A stretch of DNA of 64,000 nucleotides from Saprospiraceae bacterium (GTDB lineage Bacteria; Bacteroidota; Bacteroidia; Chitinophagales; Saprospiraceae), in contig JABARE010000002.1 in assembly GCA_019187365.1 (NCBI GenBank), positions 146,687 to 210,686 on the forward strand, read 5' to 3'. The notes under the pieces were generated by a model. That model was given only the letters and a program-made list of their open reading frames with translations. It did not search any database and was not told the origin of the DNA. Below are positions 35,941 through 44,723 of this stretch, in pieces. A program made the translations under genes and the position numbers. The first letter of the stretch is position 1. The number at the start of each line of letters is the position of its first letter.

Positions 35941-36975
35941 TCATTTGGTGCAACGGATCAGCGCAAATCCGGGGGCATTCAATTTTTGGAGCTTGGGATC
36001 CTTGAAGCCTGCAATCCCACACCAGTTTTTCACCTCTTCAAAGCGGTAGGTGTTGCCATTTGCCTGATGGAACAGGTTGATGGCCATAAAAGAAGTCGTT
36101 GCCATGGAAAGCTGACTCCTGCCTCCGACCCCTTTGATCTGGTCGAGTACGATGAGGTTCCCGCCGTCATTCAGAGACTGGTAAATTTTCCGGAACAAGG
36201 CGATGTTTTGTTCTTCCGTAAAGCCATGTATGATGTTAAACAAGAGCGCGCCATCCTGATTGGATGGCAATTTATCTGTGAGGAAATTACAGGGACTGAA
36301 AAAGACCCTCGAAGACATGCCTTTCTCAACAATGCATTCATCTGCATACTTTTTTACGGGTTCCAGGTCGAGTATGTTTGCGCATAGATTTGGGTATTTT
36401 TCACAAAGGGCTATGCTATAGAGTCCATGAGATCCACCCAGGTCGATTATGCTTTTAGCATGAACGGGAAGTTTGATTTTCGATGTAATCTCGCGGACAT
36501 TGGTTTTTGCAATGTCGATCATTGCCCGGCTGAACAATTCCCATTCCCGGTCAGAAAAATGCTCTAAATTTATTTGCGCGGGCTTGCCGTAGCGTATGGT
36601 ATCCTCGAGGTTGACTGTAGCGTTTAGGGTCCAGTCTGAAAACTCAATAAAATGAACCATGCTTTGCGGTGAATTCCGGTTCAGCATCTTTTCGCCTCGT
36701 TTTGAAAAGCGATATCCGGATCCGGCCTTCTCCGCGTAACCCAGTGCAGTAAGGCAGTCCAGTATTAACTCGGTTCCTTTTTCACTCACTCCTGCACCCC
36801 GTGCAATCTCGCTGGTGCTTTTTTCTTTTATGCTGAGCTGGTCGCTTATTTTCAATTTGACCGCAACGCCAAGACTTTTACCAAGAACCGGAATGCATCC
36901 TGCGTCGGCAAAAGGATGTGGAATGAGGTCATTGGAAAGCAGCAATTTTTCTATAAAACTGAACTGGTAGATCAT
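35941..36975 (-). CDS. SAM-dependent O-methyltransferase-like protein
   Basis: A 344-aa protein with the two-part layout of plant-type/bacterial O-methyltransferases. An N-terminal winged-helix dimerisation domain (about 40-110; TSEIARGAGVSEKGTELILDCLTALGY) precedes a Rossmann SAM-binding domain (about 165-344) with SIIDLGGSHGLYSIALCEKYP (glycine motif) and GALLFNIIHGFTEEQ. The substrate is unknown; relatives methylate hydroxyl groups of secondary metabolites or carotenoids. The stretch is visibly more AT-rich than its neighbours, which may indicate transfer. It has its own promoter box 23 nt upstream. Confidence 0.75.
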   Translation of the reverse strand: MIYQFSFIEKLLLSNDLIPHPFADAGCIPVLGKSLGVAVKLKISDQLSIKEKSTSEIARGAGVSEKGTELILDCLTALGYAEKAGSGYRFSKRGEKMLNRNSPQSMVHFIEFSDWTLNATVNLEDTIRYGKPAQINLEHFSDREWELFSRAMIDIAKTNVREITSKIKLPVHAKSIIDLGGSHGLYSIALCEKYPNLCANILDLEPVKKYADECIVEKGMSSRVFFSPCNFLTDKLPSNQDGALLFNIIHGFTEEQNIALFRKIYQSLNDGGNLIVLDQIKGVGGRSQLSMATTSFMAINLFHQANGNTYRFEEVKNWCGIAGFKDPKLQKLNAPGFALIRCTK

Positions 36976-36997
36976 GAAATGAATCGATTCCTTTCAG

Positions 36998-37005
36998 CAA
37001 ATATA
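36998..37005 (-). promoter_or_regulatory. -7 promoter box (TATATTTG) for the methyltransferase gene
   Basis: Exact minus-strand TAnnTTTG match ending 22 nt before the ATG at 36975. Confidence 0.55.
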
Positions 37006-37148
37006 ACACGTTGAGATGGATCCACCTGAAGGAGTGAACTCCCAACTCAACGGTGTGTTCCGGTCTGGCGTTTAACCGTTGTTTGCTGTTGGCAACTTTT
37101 CGAATAGTGCTTATTTCTGCTTGCGCTGCCGGAGTGTTTTCCGGGTGT

Positions 37149-37931
37149 TCACGATGTTTTCGTTAGGCGCCTCCACAGGTCGGGAAATGCTTCCGGAGGA
37201 ATGGCCTCAGCACGCAGCTCGAAATAGGGATCTGCGAGCAGTCCGGGATCCCTCACATAGCTTTTTAGGTTATTCCGCAACGTTTTTCTTCGGTATTGAA
37301 ACGCATGGCGAACGAGTTTTTGGATTCCTGTAAAACTCTGCGCATCCGGCCTGTCCTCCCGTCGAAGGAGGCAGAGCATCGAAGAATTGACTTTCGGTGG
37401 CGGGCGAAAGGCGGAAGGGTCGATGTCAAAGCATTTGCGCGGATGGTAAACCAATTGCGTCAGCACGCTGATGCCTCCGTATGCCCGGCTTCCGAATGGT
37501 GCGGTAATGCGTTGTGCAAGCTCCTGCTGGAAAAGACCGGCGAAAACAGGGATCCGGTCTGCGTGGTGCAGGGAATTCATCAAAATTTGAGACGAAATGT
37601 TGTAAGGAAAATTGCCGCAAAGAATGAAAGGCTCGCCGCCAAAAAGTTTTGTAAAATCAATGCGCAGCACATCGGCGGATATGAGCTGATCCGGCTGCAA
37701 TATGCCCGAATCCAGAAGGTATTGCTGCATTTCCCAATCGGCCTCCACGGCCAAAAAATGCTTGTTCTTGAGGAGGAGGTGTTGGGTGAGGGCGCCCATC
37801 CCCGGGCCTACTTCGAGTAGGTTTGGCACGTCGTGGTCGGCGGCGACGTCGGCAATGCGCTGCAGGAGACCCGCACGGGTAAGTAAGTGCTGTCCAAATG
37901 ATTTTTTAAGCGAGGGTTTGTTGTATTCCTT
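37149..37931 (-). CDS. rsmA: 16S rRNA dimethyladenosine transferase
   Basis: A 260-aa KsgA/RsmA enzyme that dimethylates two adjacent adenosines near the 3' end of 16S rRNA. Motifs: KKSFGQHLLTRAGLLQRIA, LLEVGPGMGALTQHLL (SAM-binding motif I), and FILCGNFPYNISSQIL, where the usual NLPY catalytic motif reads NFPY. A C-terminal helical domain follows. The start MKEYNKPSLKKSFGQ was chosen over the upstream ATG at 37982, whose extra 17 residues are not family-like. Confidence 0.93.
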   Translation of the reverse strand, partial: KEYNKPSLKKSFGQHLLTRAGLLQRIADVAADHDVPNLLEVGPGMGALTQHLLLKNKHFLAVEADWEMQQYLLDSGILQPDQLISADVLRIDFTKLFGGEPFILCGNFPYNISSQILMNSLHHADRIPVFAGLFQQELAQRITAPFGSRAYGGISVLTQLVYHPRKCFDIDPSAFRPPPKVNSSMLCLLRREDRPDAQSFTGIQKLVRHAFQYRRKTLRNNLKSYVRDPGLLADPYFELRAEAIPPEAFPDLWRRLTKTS

Positions 37932-38018
37932 CATCTGTTTTCGAGTGTGCAATCGATATTTATTCCAGGTGTCTGAAAACAAACTCCTTTAGAGAAAGGT
38001 CCGGAGAACAAGGGATCA

Positions 38019-38795
38019 TCATCTGAAGAACGATCTCACCATTTCGAGCAGTTTCTTCGGTTGGTCGGCATGAATCCAGTGCCCTGCACCTTCAATGGTG
38101 TTGAACCGGGCAGCCGGAAAAATTGCTTTCAGCGAAGCCACGTCCTCCGGACCCAGATAATTGGACAAGCTTCCGCGGACGAAGCAAATATCGTTCGCCA
38201 TGGGATGATGGATGTGCACTCCGCCGGCAATGCGTTCGTAATTGTTGAACAGGGCATCGAGGTTGAGCTTCCATGCGAAGCGACCGCCCGGTTCGCGGTC
38301 CACGTTTTTGAGCAGAAATCTCCGGATGGCGGGGTCAGGAATGGATTTTGCCAAACCGGAGTCGATGTCGCCTCGCGTTTCCATTTCTTCCAGCTTGAGC
38401 CCGCGCATGGCTTCGAGCAGGGGCAGGTGAACGGGTGGGTAAGTCCGGTTGGCGATGTCCAGGACCATGGTGCGGCTTACGGCATTATCGTTATGGATCA
38501 GGAGTTCCATGGCGACTTTACCTCCCATGCTGTGACCGATGATTCCCCAAGGGGCAACGCCCAAGGTTGCGATCAGATCGCTTACGTCATCAGCCATCAG
38601 AGGATAACTGATGTCCGGATGATGGAATGACTTGCCGTGATTGCGCAAATCAGGGGTCACGACGGTAAATTCACCTGCGAGATCGCGGGCAAACGATTGC
38701 CAGTTGTCCAGGCTGCCAAAGAGGCCGTGAAGGATCAACAGCGGAGGTCCGCTGCCCTGTTGTTTGTAGTAAAGTTTGTTTCTGCTGCCGAGCAT
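38019..38795 (-). CDS. Alpha/beta hydrolase (YbfF-like esterase)
   Basis: A 258-aa cytoplasmic hydrolase with the catalytic triad visible. The oxyanion region is LLILHGLFGSLDNW, the nucleophile elbow GHSMGGKVAMELL, and the catalytic His is in GAGHWIHADQPKKLLEMVRSF. The DLRNHGKSFH segment is typical of the YbfF/esterase group acting on acyl-CoA or short esters. The substrate is unknown. It is divergent from uvrB with only 23 bp between start codons. Confidence 0.82.
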   Translation of the reverse strand: MLGSRNKLYYKQQGSGPPLLILHGLFGSLDNWQSFARDLAGEFTVVTPDLRNHGKSFHHPDISYPLMADDVSDLIATLGVAPWGIIGHSMGGKVAMELLIHNDNAVSRTMVLDIANRTYPPVHLPLLEAMRGLKLEEMETRGDIDSGLAKSIPDPAIRRFLLKNVDREPGGRFAWKLNLDALFNNYERIAGGVHIHHPMANDICFVRGSLSNYLGPEDVASLKAIFPAARFNTIEGAGHWIHADQPKKLLEMVRSFFR

Positions 38796-38804
38796 CCCTT
38801 TGGT

Positions 38805-38812
38805 TAACTTTG
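38805..38812 (+). promoter_or_regulatory. -7 promoter box (TAACTTTG) for uvrB; likely leaderless
   Basis: The box ends 6 nt before the ATG at 38819, so the predicted start of transcription lies at or next to the start codon. This supports ATG 38819 over an in-frame TTG at 38810, which lies within the box. Confidence 0.6.
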
Positions 38813-38818
38813 CCGTTT

Positions 38819-40840
38819 ATGGCTTTTAAACTGACATCAGCCTATCAGCCGACGGGTGACCAGCCGCAGGCCATTCAACAGCTCACCGATGGAGTTAACA
38901 GCGGCGAGCGCTTCCAGGTTTTGCTCGGGGTCACAGGATCCGGTAAAACCTTCACCATGGCCAACGTCGTCTCCAGGATCAACAGGCCTACCCTGGTCAT
39001 GACGCACAACAAAACGTTGACGGCACAATTGTACGGCGAGTTCTGCGAATTTTTTCCGGACAATGCCGTGGAGTACTTCGTCTCCTATTACGATTACTAC
39101 CAGCCCGAAGCCTACCTCTCTGTAACCGACACCTACATCGAGAAAGACCTCCAGATCAACGAGGAGGTTGACAAACTTCGCCTCAAGGCCACTTCGTCGC
39201 TGCTCTCGGGCAGACGCGACATCATCATGGTCGCCACGGTGTCCTGTATATTTGGTATGGGGAATCCGGAGGATTACAAGTCGGGAATCATCCGGTTGCA
39301 AAGGGGACAGGTGCTATCACGCAATGCGTTGTTGTATCAATTGGTCGACAGCCTCTACAGTCGCACCGAAACATCCTTGGAACGCGGTGAGTTCAGGGTG
39401 CGCGGAGACACCGTCGACGTGTATTTACCTTACGCCGATTACGGTTACCGGATCCATTTTTTCGGTGACGAGATTGAGCAGATCGACCAAATCGAACTGA
39501 GCAGCGGGAAACGCATCATGAGCATGGATTTCGCTGCCATATTCCCGGCCAATCTTTACGTGGCTCCCAAAGACCGGCTTAAACTCATCATCCGGTCGAT
39601 TGAAGACGAACTCGAATTGCAGCGAAAGTACTTTGAGACGGAACAGAGATACCTGGAAGCCCGCAGAATTGTCGAGCGCACCCAGTTTGACCTCGAAATG
39701 ATGCGCGAACTCGGATATTGCAGCGGCATTGAGAATTACTCGCGCTTCTTTGACGGGCGCCGGCCAGGAACCAGGCCATTTTGCCTGCTGGATTATTTCC
39801 CCGACGATTTTTTGCTGATCATTGACGAATCACACGTCACCATTCCCCAGATCCGCGGCATGTGGGGCGGCGACCGCGCAAGGAAGCAAAACCTCGTCAA
39901 TTTTGGATTCCGGCTGCCCTCCGCGCTCGACAACCGGCCGCTGAATTTTGACGAGTTTGAATCGATGATCCACCAGGTCGTCTTTGTAAGTGCGACGCCG
40001 GGCGATTACGAGCTGGCCAAAACGGAGGGACTTTTCGTCGAACAGGTCGTGCGACCCACCGGCTTGCTGGATCCGCCCATCGACGTGCGTCCCTCACTGC
40101 ACCAGATCGATGACCTGCTCGAGGAAATCAGGAAGAGAAAATTGGTTGGAGAACGCGTGCTGGTGACGACGCTCACCAAGCGGATGGCCGAAGAGCTCAG
40201 CAAGTATCTTCAGGGTATGCAGATCCTGTGCCGTTACATTCATGCCGAGGTGGATACGATGGAACGCGTAGAGATCCTACGGGATTTGCGGACAGGCGAA
40301 TTTGACGTACTCATCGGCGTCAATTTACTGCGCGAGGGCCTCGATTTGCCTGAAGTTTCACTGGTGGCCATTCTCGATGCCGACAAGGAAGGGTTTTTGA
40401 GAAACGACCGTTCGTTAACCCAGACTGCGGGTCGAGCAGCACGCAACGCCAACGGACTCGTCATTTTTTATGCCGACAAGATGACACAATCCATGCAACG
40501 GACCATCGACGAGACGATGCGCCGCCGGAGCAAGCAGATCGCTTACAACGAAGAGCATGGCATCATACCGCGCACCCTGAGCAAAACGCGCGAAGAGATC
40601 CTGCAAAAGCATTCCATTCTGGACATGCGTGGAAAGGAATCCCGTCCCTACGTCGAAAAACAAACGCCCAGCCTGGCTGCAGATCCCCTGATTGCCTACC
40701 TGGGTCGCGAACAACTTGAAGCGCTCATTGCAGAAACGGAAAAAAAGATGCGAGCTGCCGCCAAAGAGCTCGATTTTATTCAGGCTGCAGTGCATCGCGA
40801 TGAAATGAACGCACTGAAGAAGCGATTGAAAGAGGTATAG
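38819..40840 (+). CDS. uvrB: Excinuclease ABC subunit B
   Basis: A 673-aa helicase-like subunit of nucleotide excision repair that receives damaged DNA from UvrA and recruits UvrC. Motifs: GVTGSGKTFTMANV (Walker A), the beta-hairpin YFVSYYDYYQPEAYL, DESHVTIPQIRGM, RTAGRAARN-type motif VI (TQTAGRAARNANG), and a C-terminal UVR motif (EALIAETEKKMRAAAKELDFIQAAVHRDEM). Length and order match the family. Confidence 0.96.
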   Translation: MAFKLTSAYQPTGDQPQAIQQLTDGVNSGERFQVLLGVTGSGKTFTMANVVSRINRPTLVMTHNKTLTAQLYGEFCEFFPDNAVEYFVSYYDYYQPEAYLSVTDTYIEKDLQINEEVDKLRLKATSSLLSGRRDIIMVATVSCIFGMGNPEDYKSGIIRLQRGQVLSRNALLYQLVDSLYSRTETSLERGEFRVRGDTVDVYLPYADYGYRIHFFGDEIEQIDQIELSSGKRIMSMDFAAIFPANLYVAPKDRLKLIIRSIEDELELQRKYFETEQRYLEARRIVERTQFDLEMMRELGYCSGIENYSRFFDGRRPGTRPFCLLDYFPDDFLLIIDESHVTIPQIRGMWGGDRARKQNLVNFGFRLPSALDNRPLNFDEFESMIHQVVFVSATPGDYELAKTEGLFVEQVVRPTGLLDPPIDVRPSLHQIDDLLEEIRKRKLVGERVLVTTLTKRMAEELSKYLQGMQILCRYIHAEVDTMERVEILRDLRTGEFDVLIGVNLLREGLDLPEVSLVAILDADKEGFLRNDRSLTQTAGRAARNANGLVIFYADKMTQSMQRTIDETMRRRSKQIAYNEEHGIIPRTLSKTREEILQKHSILDMRGKESRPYVEKQTPSLAADPLIAYLGREQLEALIAETEKKMRAAAKELDFIQAAVHRDEMNALKKRLKEV

Positions 40841-40876
40841 AGCCTTCCGGCAAATGCGACGGGTGGTCCGGATGCG

Positions 40877-41713
40877 TTAGAAGTCACCCAGCGTTTCCTC
40901 GAGCTGGGCAAGCGCTGCGGTACATTGCTCGTCGTTTGGGGCAACGCCGTGCCAATGGTGTTTGCCCACCATAAAATCGACGCCGAAACCCATTTCTGTC
41001 TTCATGAGGATGACTACCGGTTTGCCTTTGCCGCTGGCGCTCTGCGCCCGCTGAAGCCCGGAGACGACGTCTTCCATCACGTTGCCGTCCATTTGGAGAA
41101 CCTCCCATCCAAAACTTCGCCATTTGGCATCGAGTTCGCCCAGATGCATTACTTCGCGGGTGGGACCGTCGATCTGTTTCCCGTTCCAGTCGACGGTGGC
41201 GATGAGCCTGTCGGCACCGAAATGTGCTGCAGCCATAGCGGCCTCCCAGATCTGCCCTTCCTGCAATTCACCGTCGCCCATCAGGACGTAAACGAAATGG
41301 TCGTCGCCATCGAGTCGTTTGGCCAGTGCAGTGCCCAGGGCAACGCTAAGACCCTGTCCCAAAGAACCGGAGGCCACCCGGATGCCGGGAAGGCCTTCGT
41401 GTGTGGCCGGGTGTCCCTGTAAACGCGAATGGATCTTGCGAAAGGTCGATAATTCTTCTATTGGAAAATAACCACTTCGCGCAAGCACGGAATAGAAAAG
41501 GGGTGAAATGTGGCCGTTTGAAAGGAAGAACAGGTCTTCTCCCCGACCGTCCATTCGGAAGGGCATCTGCCGACGCATGATGTTGAAATAAAGCGCCGTG
41601 AGAAAATCCGCGCAGCCCAAAGATCCTCCCGGATGTCCGCTTGCCGCAAGGTTGGTCTGGCGGATGATGTCTCTGCGTACCTGACTGGCAATGCGCTGAA
41701 GGGATGCAAGGTC
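40877..41713 (-). CDS. Transketolase, N-terminal subunit (thiamine diphosphate domain)
   Basis: A 278-aa protein equal to the first half of transketolase. It has RRDIIRQTNLAASGHPGGSLGCADFLTALY, SNGHISPLFYSVLA, GSLGQGLSVALGTAL, and the GDGELQEGQIWEA...DWNGKQIDG thiamine-diphosphate/Mg motif. It must pair with the C-terminal subunit at 22379-23326. Its own promoter box lies 10 nt upstream. The start MDLASLQRIASQ was chosen because the family begins there. Confidence 0.92.
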   Translation of the reverse strand, partial: DLASLQRIASQVRRDIIRQTNLAASGHPGGSLGCADFLTALYFNIMRRQMPFRMDGRGEDLFFLSNGHISPLFYSVLARSGYFPIEELSTFRKIHSRLQGHPATHEGLPGIRVASGSLGQGLSVALGTALAKRLDGDDHFVYVLMGDGELQEGQIWEAAMAAAHFGADRLIATVDWNGKQIDGPTREVMHLGELDAKWRSFGWEVLQMDGNVMEDVVSGLQRAQSASGKGKPVVILMKTEMGFGVDFMVGKHHWHGVAPNDEQCTAALAQLEETLGDF

Positions 41714-41723
41714 CATGATGCAG

Positions 41724-41731
41724 CAAATGTA
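41724..41731 (-). promoter_or_regulatory. -7 promoter box (TACATTTG) for transketolase N-half
   Basis: Minus-strand TAnnTTTG ending 10 nt before the ATG at 41713. Only a very short leader is possible. Confidence 0.55.
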
Positions 41732-41853
41732 CTCAAATCTCCCCATTCCGGATTTGGCCCCATTTTCGATCAGTTCCCGCTATTTCAATTTTGGTGTTGG
41801 AAAATATTTTTATGGATTTGCGGGTTCCTCCTCATGGCAATGTAAGCTTTCAA

Positions 41854-41861
41854 TACTTTTG
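41854..41861 (+). promoter_or_regulatory. -7 promoter box (TACTTTTG) for the acyltransferase gene; likely leaderless
   Basis: The box ends 6 nt before the GTG at 41868, the same geometry as uvrB. It helps choose that start over the in-frame ATG at 41715. Confidence 0.5.
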
Positions 41862-41867
41862 AACCCC

Positions 41868-42878
41868 GTGCAACAGAAGCATCTCTATTCGATCGATATG
41901 TTGCGGGGTTTGGTAGCCCTGCTCGTTTGTCTGTACCACTTTACCGGCGGTTTTTTCCCGGAGGGCCATGCGCTTCGACATTTTTTTAGTCGCGGCTACC
42001 TGGGCGTAGAAGTCTTTTTTGTGATCAGCGGGCTGGTGATCCCGATGGCGATGGAACGCATGCAATACACCGGTTCGCTGGCAGGCAACTTCCTGCTCAG
42101 ACGGCTCCTGAGAATCGAACCTCCTTACTGGTGCAGCATAGCCCTCATCTTCGTGGCCGATTTTTTTGCAAAATTTTCAAGGCATTACGCCGACAAGCGG
42201 ATTGATTGGGACGCCGGTCAGTTGATCAGCCACCTCTTCCATATGAATGATCTTTTTGACATCCCCTGGTACAAAGGCGTTTACTGGAGCCTGGCCATTG
42301 AAGTGCAATATTACCTGCTCATGGCCCTGGTCTTTCCGCTGATCCGCCATGGAAAATCATGGCTAAGCTGGTTCGTACTTATTGTGTTTTGTATGGGGCG
42401 CTGGCTCGACGCCGACATGTGGGTTTGGTATTACGGATGTCACTTTGCAACGGGTACCGTTCTCTACTACCACAGCGCCGGGCACATCAATGGCAAATGG
42501 ACAACGGCCATGCTGGGAGTGTGTTTTGTGCTTACCTACTGGTGTTTCGACGTTTACCACCTGACCGCTGTTGTCTTGTCGTCGATTTTTATTGTGGCCA
42601 TCCGGATGGAATTTCAGCCACTGGTATTTCTTGGAAAGCTGTCCTATTCCTTTTACCTCATCCACGTTCAGGTCGGGTGGTTCGCCATGGATTTGCTCAT
42701 CCGGAGTTACCCCGATGGCAACCGAACTTTTTTTCTTGCGCTTAGCATTGCGTTGACCCTGGCGGCTTCGCAGGTCTTTTACCAATACATCGAGCGACCC
42801 AGTCACCGATGGTCTCAACGGCTTGCTTCCCATCGCAAACCGCACAGGACCAATACCGGCCCGGTTGCTTCTGCATAA
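41868..42878 (+). CDS. Membrane acyltransferase (acyltransferase 3 family)
   Basis: From the GTG at 41868 the protein is 336 aa with about ten transmembrane helices. It opens with the family motif IDMLRGLVALLVCLYHFTGG, containing the catalytic-type His, then RGYLGVEVFFVISGLVIP and RRLLRIEPPYW. These enzymes O-acylate polysaccharides, lipids or antibiotics at the inner membrane; the acceptor is unknown. The open frame from 41715 lacks the family pattern before YSIDMLRG and overlaps the divergent transketolase promoter. Confidence 0.85.
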   Translation: MQQKHLYSIDMLRGLVALLVCLYHFTGGFFPEGHALRHFFSRGYLGVEVFFVISGLVIPMAMERMQYTGSLAGNFLLRRLLRIEPPYWCSIALIFVADFFAKFSRHYADKRIDWDAGQLISHLFHMNDLFDIPWYKGVYWSLAIEVQYYLLMALVFPLIRHGKSWLSWFVLIVFCMGRWLDADMWVWYYGCHFATGTVLYYHSAGHINGKWTTAMLGVCFVLTYWCFDVYHLTAVVLSSIFIVAIRMEFQPLVFLGKLSYSFYLIHVQVGWFAMDLLIRSYPDGNRTFFLALSIALTLAASQVFYQYIERPSHRWSQRLASHRKPHRTNTGPVASA

Positions 42879-42909
42879 ATGGCCCGGGGTTTCCGGATTG
42901 CAGAAGCCA

Positions 42910-44328
42910 TTACATTTTCCCCTGTCGCTTGTATTCCTGCTCGATGATAACGGGGATCTGTTCCGCTTTCAGGTTTTTCCCTATGATCTTTCGATCCCGG
43001 TTGAGCACGTAGATCTCCGGGGTGATGTCGACGAAGTATTTGGCATAAATGCTGCGATTGGTTGGATCGTGGACGTTGATCCATTCATTCGTTCCGTAGC
43101 GGTTTACAAAATTTCGCCACTCCTCGTCCGTTGAATTGAGCACAATGGCAAAGATTTCGACCCCTTTGGATTTCCATTTTTTGTAAAACTCCTTGAGCAG
43201 GGGAGTTTCCTTCTGGCAGTGATCGCAATCCGGATCGTACATAAAGATGACAACAAACTCTTCCTTTAATTCGTATATGGATCGTTGCATGCCGTAAAAG
43301 TCTGTAGACACCACATCCGGCCCCTGACGGTTGAGAAGACTCGCTTTCATTTCAAGCACCTTTTTCTTAAATTCCGCAAGTTCCTTGTCGCTTGCCCAGT
43401 AGGCTTTCTCTTTGGTGTCGAAATAGTTTTCCAGAACATGAACAAAAACCGCTTCGCCATCCATCACTTTGGTTTGAGTAGGCTGGAACTTGATTGCGAT
43501 CCAGTTGCTGACGAATTTGAACATTTCTTTGTTTGCCATTGCCTTGCTGATCACAAAATCGACCTGCCGGATGATGGAGTCCGGATGCTGCGGCGTGAGA
43601 TCCATAATGAAACGCTTCAGTTTATTGGCAACAACGGGCGTTCTCAACAAACGTTCGTCCGTAAAATCCACGTTATCCCAGAATGCCTGACGGAAATATT
43701 CGAGCTGGAGTTCACGGTCCACTTCGCCGTTTGGTTTTCGAACGTCAACGGGTTCAGGATTTTGCCCTGCAGTCTTGAATTTGGTGTACAATGCGTTGGG
43801 ATGCTGCCGCTGATTCCTTAAAAGTTGCTCCTTTCGCATCCCGTTGAGTTTGTCGATTTCGACTTCGGTGGCGGCGATGGTTGCTTTGGGAAGGGACGTA
43901 TCGCTTTTGCGTTTGTACAGTGAATCCAAACGCGGATCGAGCCACTCCTGCATGCGAAAATTCTCATAGAGCATCTCGTTGTCGATGCTCCCATCAACCG
44001 ACATGGTGGAAACGATATCGCTCTTTTCTGCGGTCATCGAGAAGAATTGCTCATCGCCGACCATAAAGTGAAAGTTGCTGTAATCAGGAAGGATACAATA
44101 AAAATATCCGGTCGGCAGCGGCCGTGTGCGTTTTAGTCCAAACCTGCCGAGGTCGTCGGCCATGGCTGAATCGATGATGTAATTCTGGTCGGCAAAAACC
44201 GCGATGAACTTTACTTTCCCCGGCTGCAATCCTTTAATTTCAAAACGAAGGTGACAACTGTCTGGCTGAGCCTGAACGATTCCGGACAGAAAGAGCAAAC
44301 AGATCAGATAGGCGCGCATGGTATTCAA
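42910..44328 (-). CDS. TlpA-like thioredoxin-fold protein (periplasmic)
   Basis: A 472-aa protein with a signal peptide (MRAYLICLLFLSGIVQA). An N-terminal beta domain of the DUF4369 type (about 25-130; LRFEIKGLQPGKVKFIAVFADQNYIIDSA) and a long helical middle precede a C-terminal TlpA/AhpC-type thioredoxin fold (about 340-472). The redox motif C-D-H-C lies in MYDPDCDHCQKETPLLKEF. Such proteins reduce or isomerise disulfides in the periplasm and are abundant in Bacteroidota. It converges with the acyltransferase gene. Confidence 0.82.
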   Translation of the reverse strand: MNTMRAYLICLLFLSGIVQAQPDSCHLRFEIKGLQPGKVKFIAVFADQNYIIDSAMADDLGRFGLKRTRPLPTGYFYCILPDYSNFHFMVGDEQFFSMTAEKSDIVSTMSVDGSIDNEMLYENFRMQEWLDPRLDSLYKRKSDTSLPKATIAATEVEIDKLNGMRKEQLLRNQRQHPNALYTKFKTAGQNPEPVDVRKPNGEVDRELQLEYFRQAFWDNVDFTDERLLRTPVVANKLKRFIMDLTPQHPDSIIRQVDFVISKAMANKEMFKFVSNWIAIKFQPTQTKVMDGEAVFVHVLENYFDTKEKAYWASDKELAEFKKKVLEMKASLLNRQGPDVVSTDFYGMQRSIYELKEEFVVIFMYDPDCDHCQKETPLLKEFYKKWKSKGVEIFAIVLNSTDEEWRNFVNRYGTNEWINVHDPTNRSIYAKYFVDITPEIYVLNRDRKIIGKNLKAEQIPVIIEQEYKRQGKM

Positions 44329-44417
44329 TTGTAATTTTCAGCGCAAAATAACGGAACAACCACCATTTGGCGTGCACTGCCATGCATTTGCCGGACAATC
44401 TTAAGTAAAAATTAAGG

Positions 44418-44680
44418 GTACTTCTAAAAACTCCCTGTTGATGCCAAAAGGAAAAGGGCTGCCTCCCTTCGCTCCCTGTTGATGCCAGAAGGAAAAGGGC
44501 TGCCTCCCTTCACTCCCTGTTGATGCCAGAAGGAATTTGGGGAAACAAGACGAGGCGCGGTGAAGGAAGCTATGTGGAGCAATAACTGACTGAACCGCAA
44601 CGAAGTATTGTGAAGCTAAATTCATTTCGCGCGCAAGCCAATGCGGGCTGGCTGGCGCAAGCGGGAGTTTTTAGAAGTAC
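44418..44680. repeat. MITE-like dispersed repeat, copy A
   Basis: A 263-bp element bounded by perfect 18-bp inverted repeats, GTACTTCTAAAAACTCCC at 44418-44435 and its complement at 44663-44680. It has no coding capacity. Its left part (up to about 44612) is clearly related, in inverted orientation, to copy B at 50591-50708; for example both contain ATAACTGACTGA and GCAACGAAGTATTG. Size, terminal repeats and intergenic position suggest a non-autonomous mobile element or REP-like unit. Confidence 0.7.
44431..44535 (+). repeat. 41-bp tandem repeat, about 2.5 copies
   Basis: Units begin at 44431, 44472 and 44513, each starting CTCCCTGTTGATGCCA. Copies 1 and 2 differ at only a few bases; copy 3 is truncated. 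Copy B of the surrounding element has a single counterpart, so the expansion is specific to copy A. Confidence 0.85.
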
Positions 44681-44723
44681 ACTGATGAAAAGGAATGCGC
44701 TTGCAGCTCTCTTGCTCAGTGCA

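Larger units (their letters stand above)
44329..44723. other. Intergenic region holding a dispersed repeat
   Basis: Nearly the whole 395-bp gap is a repeat element with 18-bp inverted ends (44418-44680) and an internal 41-bp tandem repeat (44431-44535). No gene is supported; short ORFs here are by-products of the repeat. Confidence 0.7.
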
